The notes below the pieces were generated by a model, which was not told where the DNA came from, made no database searches, and saw nothing but the letters and a program-made list of their open reading frames with translations. DNA of 64,000 nucleotides. It comes from Xylophilus sp. GW821-FHT01B05. GTDB lineage: Bacteria > Pseudomonadota > Gammaproteobacteria > Burkholderiales > Burkholderiaceae_C. Location of the stretch: the NCBI GenBank assembly GCA_038961845.1, contig CP152408.1, positions 2,790,001 through 2,854,000 on the forward strand, in the 5' to 3' direction. Positions 1-6,987 of this stretch are shown here, piece after piece. Position numbers and translations under genes: made by a program. The stretch's first letter is position 1. Each line of letters opens with the position of its first letter.

Positions 1-215
1 GGCAGCGAGGCGGTGCGCGGGTCGAACGGGTCGATGCGATACCAGCCGACCGCCACGCTGTCGGACGGGTTGTAGGTCAGGCGCGGCAGCGGCGACACGA
101 AAGCCGCCCAGGCCAGCGCAGCGAGGCCGCAGGCGGTCAGGCCCGCCAGCAAGATGCGAGCGCGCAGGCGCGAACGAGGACGCGGCGAGGCGGACGAAGT
201 GGAAACGGTCGTCAT
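1..215 (-). CDS. traF: TraF-like S26 family signal peptidase (partial, N-terminal 71 residues)
   Basis: The first 71 residues are visible; the gene runs off the left edge. A basic N-terminus (SPRPRSRLRAR) is followed by one hydrophobic segment (about residues 21 to 41). Then comes NPSDSVAVGWYR, which matches the catalytic-serine box of the conjugative peptidase TraF of the S26 family. In IncP plasmids TraF matures the cyclic pilin; here it would serve the mating apparatus of the ICE. The ATG overlaps the DUF2840 stop codon (ATGA), so the two are probably translationally coupled. The catalytic lysine region is not in the window. Confidence 0.8.
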   Translation of the reverse strand, partial: MTTVSTSSASPRPRSRLRARILLAGLTACGLAALAWAAFVSPLPRLTYNPSDSVAVGWYRIDPFDPRTASL

Positions 216-769
216 GGCAGCGCCTTCCCGGCGAGCCAAGCGACGTGCCGTTCGATGCTGTATTCGGGCAGCGGCAGGCGCGCCGCGAGCCGGTTGCCCA
301 GCGTGCGCCAGTACGCGGGCGAGACGGCAGACGGGGCGATGCCCAGCGCCTCGGTGGCGTCGATGCGTTCCAGAACGGCGCGCACGCTGGCGTCGCCTTC
401 GGCGTGCAGCAGCAGGCGCGCGCCTGGTCGCACGCCAGGGATACGCTGCAACGCATCCAGTGGCGTGCCAGCCTGCATCACCATCAACTGCCAGCGGATC
501 GTGCCGTAGTCATTGGCCTGCCAGCGCACGCGGCAGAACATCGCACGCGGCACGAACACCGCGCAGCGCCGCCAGCGGTCGAGCTGGAGCGTGCGCGCCG
601 GTTCGCCGAAGCGCAGGTAGAGCTTGAAGCGCGGTTCGATGTAGGCCAGCGATACGCGCGTCAGCGGCACATTGCCGGCCTGGCCGGCGAGTACCGCGAG
701 CGACGGCGCAGCCGGAGGCGATGCGGCAGCCGTGGCCGTGTTCGCGGCGGGTGCAGCGGATGCGTTCAT
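212..769 (-). CDS. DUF2840 domain-containing ICE protein
   Basis: This 185-residue protein has an alanine-rich N-terminus (residues 1 to 30). The rest carries basic, tryptophan-containing segments typical of DUF2840 (LTRVSLAYIEPRFKLYLRFG, RVRWQANDYGTIRW). DUF2840 proteins lie beside parA and traF in Tn4371-type elements; their biochemical role is unknown. The start chosen is the ATG that overlaps the stop of the upstream RHH gene (ATGA), since the genes from parA to traF are chained by such 4-bp overlaps. No signal peptide or membrane segment is seen. The family call rests on sequence features and gene position. Confidence 0.75.
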   Translation of the reverse strand: MNASAAPAANTATAAASPPAAPSLAVLAGQAGNVPLTRVSLAYIEPRFKLYLRFGEPARTLQLDRWRRCAVFVPRAMFCRVRWQANDYGTIRWQLMVMQAGTPLDALQRIPGVRPGARLLLHAEGDASVRAVLERIDATEALGIAPSAVSPAYWRTLGNRLAARLPLPEYSIERHVAWLAGKALP

Positions 770-1035
770 AGCGTGTTCTCCGTGCGGGTCTCGGGAAACT
801 CCCGTTCCAGCAAAGCGCGCAGCAGTTCGGCCACGGTCACGCCCCGCGTGAAGGCCGACACCTTGATGCGCGCCCGCATTGCGGGCGTCACGTCGAGGGT
901 CAGGCGCGCGGTGTAGAGGTCGCCCTTGTTGAGCGCATCGGCGTCGCCCTGGCGAATCCATGCCTCGGCGTGCGGGTTCGCGGGCGGCCGTGCGCCGATG
1001 CCGACGCGCTTGCTGCGTGGTGGCTTCGCTGTCAT
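766..1035 (-). CDS. Small ribbon-helix-helix-like partition-associated protein
   Basis: An 89-residue basic protein with a proline-rich N-terminus. The C-terminal half (LDVTPAMRARIKVSAFTRGV, then TVAELLRALLEREF) looks like a ribbon-helix-helix fold: a short beta strand, helix A, a turn and helix B. It sits directly after parA, and the second in-frame ATG (1035) overlaps the parA stop, giving the ATGA junction used throughout this operon; a start at 1044 is also possible. By analogy with small RHH proteins of plasmid par operons it may bind a centromere or autoregulate the operon, but nothing in the sequence proves this. Confidence 0.65.
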   Translation of the reverse strand: MTAKPPRSKRVGIGARPPANPHAEAWIRQGDADALNKGDLYTARLTLDVTPAMRARIKVSAFTRGVTVAELLRALLEREFPETRTENTL

Positions 1036-1670
1036 GTCGGCCACCGCAGCAGTTCATCCACCAGCGCGGCGATCTCGCGCGCGGCGGCGCTGTCCGGCGC
1101 CGTCTCGCGGGCGAGCCGGCCAGCGGCCACGCTGTCGGCGAAGACGATGCGCTGGTGCACCTCGGCGCGCAGCGCCGGCAGCGGCTGTTCGGCCAGCGAC
1201 TGACGCGCCTCCCGACCGATCACCGTGGTGCTAACGCGGCGGTTGATGACGAAGGCCGCGCGCAGTGCAGGCCGAAACACCTGAGCCTCGCGGATCAGCG
1301 CCACCATCTCGGCGCTGGCCCACAAGTCGTAGGGGCTGGGCTGCACCGGGATCAGCACACGCTCGGCCGCCAGCAGCGCGGAGCGCGCCAAGGCGGCGAT
1401 GCGCGGCGGGCCGTCGATGATGACGTGATCTGCCCGCCTGGCGAGTTCTGGCGCCTCCTGGTGCAGCGTTTCGCGGGCGAGGCCCACGGCGCTGAACAGC
1501 CGGGGCAAGCCTTGCTGGCTTCTGCGTTGCGTCCAGTCCAGCGATGAACCTTGCGGGTCGGCATCCAGCAGGATGACCGACTGCCCGCGCATCGCCAGTT
1601 CGCCCGCGATGTGCGTGGCGAGTGTGGTCTTGCCGACGCCGCCTTTTTGGTTGAGCAGCGCGACGATCAT
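1032..1670 (-). CDS. parA: ParA-family partition ATPase
   Basis: A 212-residue Walker-type ATPase of the short ParA/MinD class without an N-terminal HTH. It begins MIVALLNQKGGVGKTTLA, the deviant Walker A box with its signature lysine. The switch/Walker B region is VIIDGPPRIAALARSALLAA, and ILLDADPQGSSLDW follows helix 1. It would drive segregation of the circular ICE intermediate together with ParB. The start at 1670 places the Walker box at the N-terminus as usual; upstream in-frame ATG codons add a basic segment without homology. It heads the chain parA, RHH, DUF2840, traF. Confidence 0.9.
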   Translation of the reverse strand: MIVALLNQKGGVGKTTLATHIAGELAMRGQSVILLDADPQGSSLDWTQRRSQQGLPRLFSAVGLARETLHQEAPELARRADHVIIDGPPRIAALARSALLAAERVLIPVQPSPYDLWASAEMVALIREAQVFRPALRAAFVINRRVSTTVIGREARQSLAEQPLPALRAEVHQRIVFADSVAAGRLARETAPDSAAAREIAALVDELLRWPT

Positions 1671-1774
1671 TGCGTGGCCCTCCATGCTGGAAAGCCAGGC
1701 TTTGCCTGCCGTGCGAAACGCTGTTCGCTGTGCCGTTCGGTGGTTGTCCACTGAATCGGCGCGCTTCTACTAAA

Positions 1775-1804
1775 AGTTAGAGATTTATAGTTAGGTAAGT
1801 TAGA
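1775..1804. repeat. AT-rich stretch with three AGTTAG repeats
   Basis: In this AT-rich segment the hexamer AGTTAG occurs at 1775, 1789 and 1799. It lies in the gap between repA and parA, beside the iterons. A low-melting segment with short repeats next to iterons is the usual layout of a plasmid-type origin, so it may be the unwinding element; promoter elements for parA could also lie here. Confidence 0.4.
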
Positions 1805-1846
1805 GGGAACGCAAACCCGCGCCGTTATTGGCTTTCCCGCGTTTCC

Positions 1847-1911
1847 GTACTCCTGATAGCACGATAGGCGTACTCCTGATAGCACGATACCCGGTACTCC
1901 TGATAGCACGA
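1847..1911. repeat. Three 18-bp iterons, candidate replication origin of the ICE
   Basis: The 18-bp sequence GTACTCCTGATAGCACGA occurs three times as exact direct repeats at 1847-1864, 1870-1887 and 1894-1911. The spacing is 23 and 24 bp, about two helical turns. The array lies 25 bp beyond the repA stop and upstream of parA. Repeats with this geometry next to a RepA initiator gene are typical binding sites (iterons) for the initiator. A DnaA-box-like TTATCCCC overlaps the repA stop at 1936. Confidence 0.75.
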
Positions 1912-1935
1912 GGCCGTCCACAGGCTTTACCGCAG

Positions 1936-2781
1936 TTATCCCCGTGCCGTGGGCGGCACGGGCCGGAAGGTCAGCAGCTCCAATCCTTCGTCCGGCATCG
2001 CCTCGATGCCGAGGACGTAGCCGGGCAGCGACTGCCGCGCCACAAGGACGCGCAGGTCGTAGGCGAAGTCCGAGAAGCGCGCCGCGCTGCCGGACTTGCG
2101 GTGCAGGTGCCGGAAGTCGAATTGCCAGCCGTGTTCCTGCCGCCCGCCGTGCTTGCGCACCAGGCGGTACAGCCAGCGCTCGATGCCGCCCTTCAAACGG
2201 AAATAGGCCGGGTCGATGGTCAGCACCAGGGCGGCGTCGAGCACGCCGGCATAGAACCAATCCGGCAGGATCAATTCGATGCCCAGCGGCACGCCGCTGG
2301 CGTCGGCCAGCTCGCGCCATTCGTTCACCCAGGAAAAGCGATGCAAGCGCCTTCCCGTGGTTTCGCGGATGGACGTGGCCACGCTGGTCGATTGCAGGCG
2401 ATCCAGCGCAGCTTTCAGGCGCATGTAGTCGTTGAGGGATGTTCCTCGTCCAATGAAGCGCAGGATCTCGTAGGGCGTGGCGCGTATCCAGCGCGACGGG
2501 CGCATGCCCGCGTCGCGCGCTTCTACGATCTGTGAGGCGGCCCAAATCAACACGTCGGCATCCCAGATGGTGGCGATGCCATGCTCGGCCGTGCCCTCCA
2601 CCCGGATGGTGATGCCGCCCGCTCGGAAGTCGATCGGCGCGGTGCGCCGCGACTTGGCGAGCGAGAAGAACGGAAAGGCCATCAAGTCCTGGCTGTCGCG
2701 CGGTGCCATGTCGCCCGGCAGCGCGCGGAACAGGTCGAGCTGTTCGCGCTGCGGCAAGGCTTGCCCTGGCGAGCTGGACAT
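1936..2781 (-). CDS. repA: Replication initiator protein RepA
   Basis: A 281-residue protein of the plasmid-type RepA family found in Tn4371-like ICEs. Typical segments are LMAFPFFSLAKSRRTAPIDF, WDADVLIWAASQI, TPYEILRFIGRGT, and the C-terminal winged-helix-like stretch around YFRLKGGIERWLYRLVRKHG. It would bind the adjacent iterons (1847-1911) and let the excised circle replicate. The ATG at 2781 is preferred because it lies 26 bp beyond the HTH gene stop; a GTG slightly upstream is possible. It is transcribed with the AlpA-like gene. Confidence 0.85.
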   Translation of the reverse strand: MSSSPGQALPQREQLDLFRALPGDMAPRDSQDLMAFPFFSLAKSRRTAPIDFRAGGITIRVEGTAEHGIATIWDADVLIWAASQIVEARDAGMRPSRWIRATPYEILRFIGRGTSLNDYMRLKAALDRLQSTSVATSIRETTGRRLHRFSWVNEWRELADASGVPLGIELILPDWFYAGVLDAALVLTIDPAYFRLKGGIERWLYRLVRKHGGRQEHGWQFDFRHLHRKSGSAARFSDFAYDLRVLVARQSLPGYVLGIEAMPDEGLELLTFRPVPPTARG

Positions 2782-2807
2782 GGCGATGGCCACCGGCGAT
2801 GAGCCGA

Positions 2808-3089
2808 TCAGCGCGCACGGCTGTCGGCCGAATGGTTCTCGGCGTATTCGGGATCGGACGTGGCCTCGTAGCTGCGCGCATCGGCCCAGGCATCGAGGTC
2901 GCTCACGGCGTACATGACGCGCCGGCCGAACTTGCGGAACTTCGGGCCACCACCGATCACGCGCTGCTTCTCCAGCGTGCGAGGGCTGAGGCGCAGATAC
3001 TCGGCGGCCTCGTCGTTGGTCAGGTAGCGTTGGGGCTGCGCGGGCGCAGCGACAGCAGCAGCGGCAGGCCGCAAGGGAGCAGGTCGCAT
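2808..3089 (-). CDS. AlpA/excisionase-type helix-turn-helix protein
   Basis: A 93-residue DNA-binding protein. After an alanine/proline-rich leader comes a MerR-like winged HTH of the excisionase class: YLTNDEAAEYLRLSPRTLEK, then GGGPKFRKFGRRVMYAVSDL (residues about 22 to 66). Proteins of this kind next to repA in Tn4371-type ICEs are annotated as AlpA-like regulators and may control repA or act in excision. The start at 3089 is chosen because GGAGGT lies 7 bp upstream; in-frame ATGs farther upstream have no such site. Confidence 0.8.
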   Translation of the reverse strand: MRPAPLRPAAAAVAAPAQPQRYLTNDEAAEYLRLSPRTLEKQRVIGGGPKFRKFGRRVMYAVSDLDAWADARSYEATSDPEYAENHSADSRAR

Positions 3090-3212
3090 GGGATGTACCT
3101 CCATCAAGCCCGGCCACACCACGCGGCCGGATAGAGGCACTTTCAAGAAAGCTAGGCTTCTTGCTAAGGGACGTTCTTCAAGGGACGCGAAACGTCCCCC
3201 CTCTTATCTCCG

Positions 3213-3983
3213 CTAGTGCAGCGGGAACGGCGGAAGCTGTGCCAGGCGGCGGTAGCCGCCGCGCATCAGCGCATTGCCACGGCGCACCAGCCGCCGCACG
3301 CGGGCACGCAAGGCACTGTCCTTGTGCCAGTCGGCCGCGACGGCATCCGCGCCGAACAGCCCTTCGGCCACCTCGCGCAAGGACGCGCCCGCCAGGGTCG
3401 CGTCAAGCGCCTGAAGCGTGTGCAGTTCCAGCAGCGCGCCAGGCGTAGGCCGGGAGCGGGCCGCCGCCGCAGGCGCGGCCCCGGTTGCGACGGACAGCGC
3501 ATCCAGCCCGGTCGCCAGTGCGCGGTAGCGTGCGCAAGGCGCGGCACAGGCGCGGATGGCGTAGAGGTAGGCCATGCCGTCCTCCAGCGCAGGTGCGAGC
3601 GCGAGTTGCACGCAGCAGCCGGGCCATTGCGCCGTCAGCACAAGGCGTTTGCCGTCGTGGATCAGGTGCTTGCGTCCTGGGACGTTCCAGAACTCGAAGG
3701 CATCGGCATCCGGCGGCGGGTCACCGTCCGGGTAAAGCTGGATGACGCCATCATGGTCGGGGAACCACGATGGATGCGCGTCGCGGGCATCCTGGACGGG
3801 ATCTTCCAGCAGGCGCAAACCCCAGCGATGTGCCGCCTCCGGCCGTCGGCGACGGCGCAGCCAGTCGCGTCGGTAGTCGGTGTTTCGGCGCAGGTATTCC
3901 CAGGCCAGCGCGGGGCCGTCCAGGTGCAGGACGTAGAGGTAGGCAGCAGTCGGATACCAATGCTCAGCGTTCGGTTCAGCCAT
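3213..3983 (-). CDS. DUF2285 domain-containing protein with DUF6499-like N-terminus
   Basis: A 256-residue protein. The N-terminal third (WYPTAAYLYVLHLDGPALAW, then EYLRRNTDYRRDW) is the short domain often found alone as a transcriptional-regulator-like ORF in these elements. The C-terminal half (ALDATLAGASLREVAEGLFG through ALRARVRRLVRRGNALMRGG) is the DUF2285 module, which contains a helix-turn-helix-like core and an arginine-rich tail. Such proteins sit beside AlpA and RepA in Tn4371-type ICEs. A role in DNA binding is likely from the fold; no target is known. Confidence 0.75.
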   Translation of the reverse strand: MAEPNAEHWYPTAAYLYVLHLDGPALAWEYLRRNTDYRRDWLRRRRRPEAAHRWGLRLLEDPVQDARDAHPSWFPDHDGVIQLYPDGDPPPDADAFEFWNVPGRKHLIHDGKRLVLTAQWPGCCVQLALAPALEDGMAYLYAIRACAAPCARYRALATGLDALSVATGAAPAAAARSRPTPGALLELHTLQALDATLAGASLREVAEGLFGADAVAADWHKDSALRARVRRLVRRGNALMRGGYRRLAQLPPFPLH

Positions 3984-4348
3984 GACGCACTCTCCCTGTC
4001 GTACAGCAGGAACGTCGCCAAGGATTCCGGCGTGCGAGAGCGATCAAACGGCCATCAAGTCGTCATCGAAATCGGGGTAAGCTGTAACGGTTGATGTCAA
4101 GTTCGCTCCGCTGCATTGCCAAAATCGTCTGAATGCGACGGCTGCACCGCCGGAAAATGGTGCGCAGCACTGGACACCGTGCCGCAGCCCGCACCAAGGA
4201 TCATGACTGTTTCCAACACAGTCGCACCGCTTCGGTGCAAGAGTGCGGAATCAGACCCGCACGGTCTCGACTAAGACCGAAATAGTCACAATGCGCCCCG
4301 GCTGGACGCACTGCGTCGACCTGTCGCGGCAGGCCACGCACAGTTCGA
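3984..4348. other. Intergenic stretch without a convincing gene
   Basis: The 365 bp between the DUF2285 gene and the DUF2958 gene hold only short overlapping open frames with composition unlike the neighbours. A small inverted motif (CGCACCGCTTCGGTGC, near 4226-4241) could form a short hairpin downstream of the DUF2958 gene. No RNA gene was recognised. Confidence 0.4.
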
Positions 4349-4714
4349 TCAGTCCATGATCGAACCGTTTTCCTCGGCCAGCCGGACATACTCCGACAGC
4401 GGGCGTGCCGCCTGGAAATACCGATCCCGCCGCACCGGCAGCTTGCGCGGGCCGACGATGCCGGCCAGGTCGGACAGCTTGACCGTGCCCAGCGCCGGCA
4501 TCCCGATGCCGAGGTCGATCAGACCGTAGGCCGTGTCGCCATCCGCAGGATCGAGCGACACCAGCAGCCAGGTCGCATGCGCGTCCGGGGTGAACAGCCG
4601 CACCACGGGCAGCGGGTCGAGGTGCTGGCCGGCAGCGCGTGCCGCGCCGTGGGCCAGCAGTCGGGCGCATTCATCCGCGGTGACAAGCGGCAGGGTCACG
4701 GTCGGAATCCCCAT
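4349..4714 (-). CDS. DUF2958 domain-containing protein
   Basis: A 121-residue protein matching DUF2958: PVVRLFTPDAHATWLLVSLD (about residues 46 to 65), GLIDLGIGMPALGTVKLSDL and LPVRRDRYFQAARPLSEYVR. The family is widespread on ICEs and plasmids, commonly near DUF932 and ParB genes; function is unknown. The ATG at 4714 is chosen because homologous sequence begins there; the longer frame to 4900 reads into the divergent promoter region. It is divergent from the XRE regulator at 5019. Confidence 0.75.
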   Translation of the reverse strand: MGIPTVTLPLVTADECARLLAHGAARAAGQHLDPLPVVRLFTPDAHATWLLVSLDPADGDTAYGLIDLGIGMPALGTVKLSDLAGIVGPRKLPVRRDRYFQAARPLSEYVRLAEENGSIMD

Positions 4715-5018
4715 GAAACCGAGGATGCGCGGATGCGCTTTTCTGCCGAAGCGCAGAACCGCCGAACCGTATCCGTGCATCCGTGCGCAAGCACCGATAC
4801 GTAAACCATCGCATCCGTAGAAGAACGGAAGCGTACAAGCGGAATTGTAGAAACCCGGAAAGACACGGATGCGATTCCCCGGTTCTGTCGGAATCCGCAT
4901 CTGCGGATTTCCGTAAAAGCACGAAAGCGAGCCTTTCAGCCACGAATGAACACTTTAGATTGTAGCTCTATTGTGTGCAATTGGCTGTCATCTTGGTTTT
5001 TACGGGGGAACCAAGTTG
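4715..5018. promoter_or_regulatory. Divergent intergenic region between DUF2958 and XRE genes
   Basis: About 300 bp separate two divergent starts. The part from about 4945 to 5010 is much richer in A+T than the surrounding backbone and is the likely site of promoters for both genes and of binding by the XRE regulator. No single -35/-10 pair stands out enough to call. Confidence 0.4.
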
Positions 5019-5312
5019 GTGGCAGCGAAACACTCATTGGCGACGGCCATACGGACAGTCAGGAAAGCGCGCGGCTTGAGCCAGGAAGCGTTCTCCGACG
5101 TGTCCAGCCGTACCTATATGAGTTCGCTGGAACGTGACTTGAAAAGCCCGACCATGCACAAGCTGGTCGAGTTATGCGAGGTCATGGAAGTGCATCCGCT
5201 CACGCTGCTGACGCTGGCCTATGCCGGCGACAGCACGCGCAAGACCGATCAGCTTCTGGCGCAGGTGCGGCAGGAGCTGGAGGCGGTGTTGAAGGAGCGC
5301 GATGCGCCGTAG
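5019..5312 (+). CDS. XRE-family helix-turn-helix transcriptional regulator
   Basis: A 97-residue protein of the Cro/CI type. The HTH spans about residues 7 to 64: AIRTVRKARGLSQEAFSDVS, SRTYMSSLERDLKSPTMHKL, then VHPLTLLTLAYAG. The short C-terminal helix (LLAQVRQELEAVLKER) may mediate dimerisation. It starts at a GTG preceded by GGGGGA 8 bp upstream; an ATG at 4971 in the AT-rich leader lacks a site. It is the only plus-strand backbone gene here and is divergent from the DUF2958 gene. It probably regulates the ICE, but the target is unknown. Confidence 0.8.
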   Translation: MAAKHSLATAIRTVRKARGLSQEAFSDVSSRTYMSSLERDLKSPTMHKLVELCEVMEVHPLTLLTLAYAGDSTRKTDQLLAQVRQELEAVLKERDAP

Positions 5313-5585
5313 GCGTATCGCGTGGATTGCCCTGCAAGCGGCAGCGCGCAGCGCAGCAGGCGCGAAGGCGTGAGGGATTGAAGCCGCATGGCCGTGACGG
5401 CGTGCCGGCACGGGGCGCCGCCCGAAAGCCCGGCGGCGCGTGCAGCGCCGACACGCCATATCCTGTGCATGCTGTCCGGGGCTTCGAGCCATCCGGCCGT
5501 CACCGATGCAATACCGGCCTTCGACGTACTAGAGTGGAGTGATTGCCAACACCTCGTGCGTGCGGTGCTGCGATCAGCAGCATCA

Positions 5586-5607
5586 CGCCCCGCCGGAAGG
5601 CGGGGCG
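5586..5607 (-). terminator. GC-rich hairpin after the DUF736 gene
   Basis: A perfect 9-bp stem CGCCCCGCC / GGCGGGGCG with a 4-nt loop lies 14 bp beyond the DUF736 stop codon. No T-tract follows, so it may be an mRNA-stabilising hairpin or a weak terminator. The rest of 5313-5620 shows no gene. Confidence 0.35.
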
Positions 5608-5620
5608 CTGCGGGCGGCCG

Positions 5621-5935
5621 TCAGGCCGCCTGGGGCTTGCTGCGCGACCAGATCAGGTCGTGCGTGCCGTCCTCGCCTTCGATCAGGCGGGCATAGACCG
5701 TCGCCGGGAACGAAGGATCGTCGAGGGTCACGGACACGTAGGGCCGTTCGGCCTTGCTGACTTTCTGCCACCCCGCGCCGATGTCGTGGCCCGCCGCCTG
5801 CACGCGGAAGTCGGGGGCGCTTTCGTTGTCGCCCTTGTCGTTGGGAACCAGCTTGACCTTGACGTTCAAGGTCAGGGTGCGGAGCGTGCCGGTGAAGCCG
5901 TCTTTCTCTGCGGTGAAGGTGCCGATGTTAGCCAT
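5621..5935 (-). CDS. DUF736 family protein
   Basis: A 104-residue protein with the typical DUF736 start [20 protein letters not shown], the core [20 protein letters not shown] and the ending [22 protein letters not shown]736 proteins are small beta-rich proteins of unknown function that are a hallmark of Tn4371-like ICEs and alphaproteobacterial plasmids. A GGAGAAA ribosome-binding site lies just upstream of the ATG. It is separated from the gene at 6712-6924 by about 780 bp containing strong hairpins. Confidence 0.85.
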   Translation of the reverse strand: MANIGTFTAEKDGFTGTLRTLTLNVKVKLVPNDKGDNESAPDFRVQAAGHDIGAGWQKVSKAERPYVSVTLDDPSFPATVYARLIEGEDGTHDLIWSRSKPQAA

Positions 5936-6571
5936 GATGATTTCTCCTGCGGGTTAACCAAGGTCGCGCCCATCGCGTCCTTGTTGTGATCCGTCCGGCG
6001 GGGGATGGGCTGGCCGCACCGCTTGCGGTCGAAACGTAGTGGAGAACCTGGAAGCGAAAAGAATTTGTCCCGCGAGGAATGCGCGCAGCGCAGGGGAAAT
6101 TGTTTTCGCTGGAAGGTTGCGGCCATGAAGCCCAAGGCGCAGCCGTGCCACCGCCAGGATTCACAACGAGACAAGGACGCAGGGGCCGACCGTCCCGCCA
6201 AGGAGAGATGGCCGACTCGGCATCCCCGCATGACGGCTGCACCGGCTCGCGCCCTGATGCGGGCCGGGTCAATGCCCCAATGACCGAGTGGAAGCGCTCC
6301 TGCCGCAGCCTTGGGCGGTGGGCTTGAGGCGTGGTGTGGAAGCTCCATAGCGAGGCCGGGCGGCGTGTCCGTGAACCGTCCTTCGTGACGTGGTTGCGCT
6401 GAACCGCCAGCGTCGAGGACGGCACGCTTTCGTGCAACCTGTCGCAGCAGGCCACGGCGTAGCAGGCCCGCGTCCCGCCCATTGCGGCGGGGCGTTATCC
6501 GGATCGCGGCGTGTAGCGCCGCCACATTGCTGGCCTTGGCCGTTTCTCGCGTGCTGGCCCGCATGCACGCG
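5936..6571. other. Long intergenic leader upstream of DUF736, no gene recognised
   Basis: Several open frames exist on both strands but they are arginine-rich, overlap each other and lack ribosome-binding sites and recognisable domains. Because the DUF736 start lies at one end and three hairpins at the other (6572-6701), this may be a leader or regulatory segment. Confidence 0.4.
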
Positions 6572-6701
6572 GCCACGCCGCCGTCTGGTCGAAGGCGGCG
6601 GCGTGGCGATTTTGGCTTTTGGGCTTTGACACCGGGCGCGGCCACTGCCGCGCCCGGATTTTTGACCACCAGCCCCAGGCCGGAACGGTCTGGGGCTGGT
6701 G
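6572..6701. repeat. Cluster of three consecutive perfect hairpins
   Basis: Three inverted repeats follow one another: GCCACGCCGCC (6572-6582) with its complement at 6597-6607; CCGGGCGCGGC (6632-6642) with its complement at 6647-6657, followed by ATTTTT as in a plus-strand intrinsic terminator; and CACCAGCCCCAG (6667-6678) with its complement at 6690-6701, 10 bp from the stop codon of the gene at 6712. The last is probably the transcript end for that minus-strand gene; the middle one is the only canonical terminator, but points toward it. Confidence 0.6.
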
Positions 6702-6711
6702 CGATTGGGGG

Positions 6712-6924
6712 TTATTCCTTCGTCTCGATGATCCACCAGATCGAACGCGGCAAGGGCTGACCGCTGATCGGGTGCATGTCGGTCAGGTCGGCGCGGGCCG
6801 TCCAGCCGCGAGGCGGACGATAGCTGCGCACGTCGCCGCCGCCGTGCCAGCGGCGGGCGCGTACCGTCCCGGGGGTATAGACCGCCGCCATGTGCGGGCG
6901 GGCAGTTGGGGTCGGGCTGTTCAT
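6712..6924 (-). CDS. Small hypothetical ICE backbone protein
   Basis: A 70-residue basic protein, rich in arginine and tryptophan (VRARRWHGGGDVRSYRPPRG, ending PRSIWWIIETKE). No domain is recognised. It has a GGAG sequence before its ATG, lies 63 bp beyond the ParB stop on the same strand, and is followed by a 12-bp hairpin, so it is probably the last gene of the DUF932-parB transcript. Confidence 0.55.
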   Translation of the reverse strand: MNSPTPTARPHMAAVYTPGTVRARRWHGGGDVRSYRPPRGWTARADLTDMHPISGQPLPRSIWWIIETKE

Positions 6925-6987
6925 GGGAAGGCTCCGGGCTTGCCGAAGCGCCCCGGCCGAAACCGGGGCGCATGGCGGTGGCGAAGG

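Noticed and set aside
1847..1911. Short CRISPR-like array
   Set aside because: The repeats are 18 bp with only 5-6 bp between them, and lie beside repA; this is iteron geometry.
6632..6663. Terminator of a plus-strand gene
   Set aside because: It has perfect terminator form on the plus strand, but no convincing plus-strand gene lies upstream, so it is listed only as part of the hairpin cluster.
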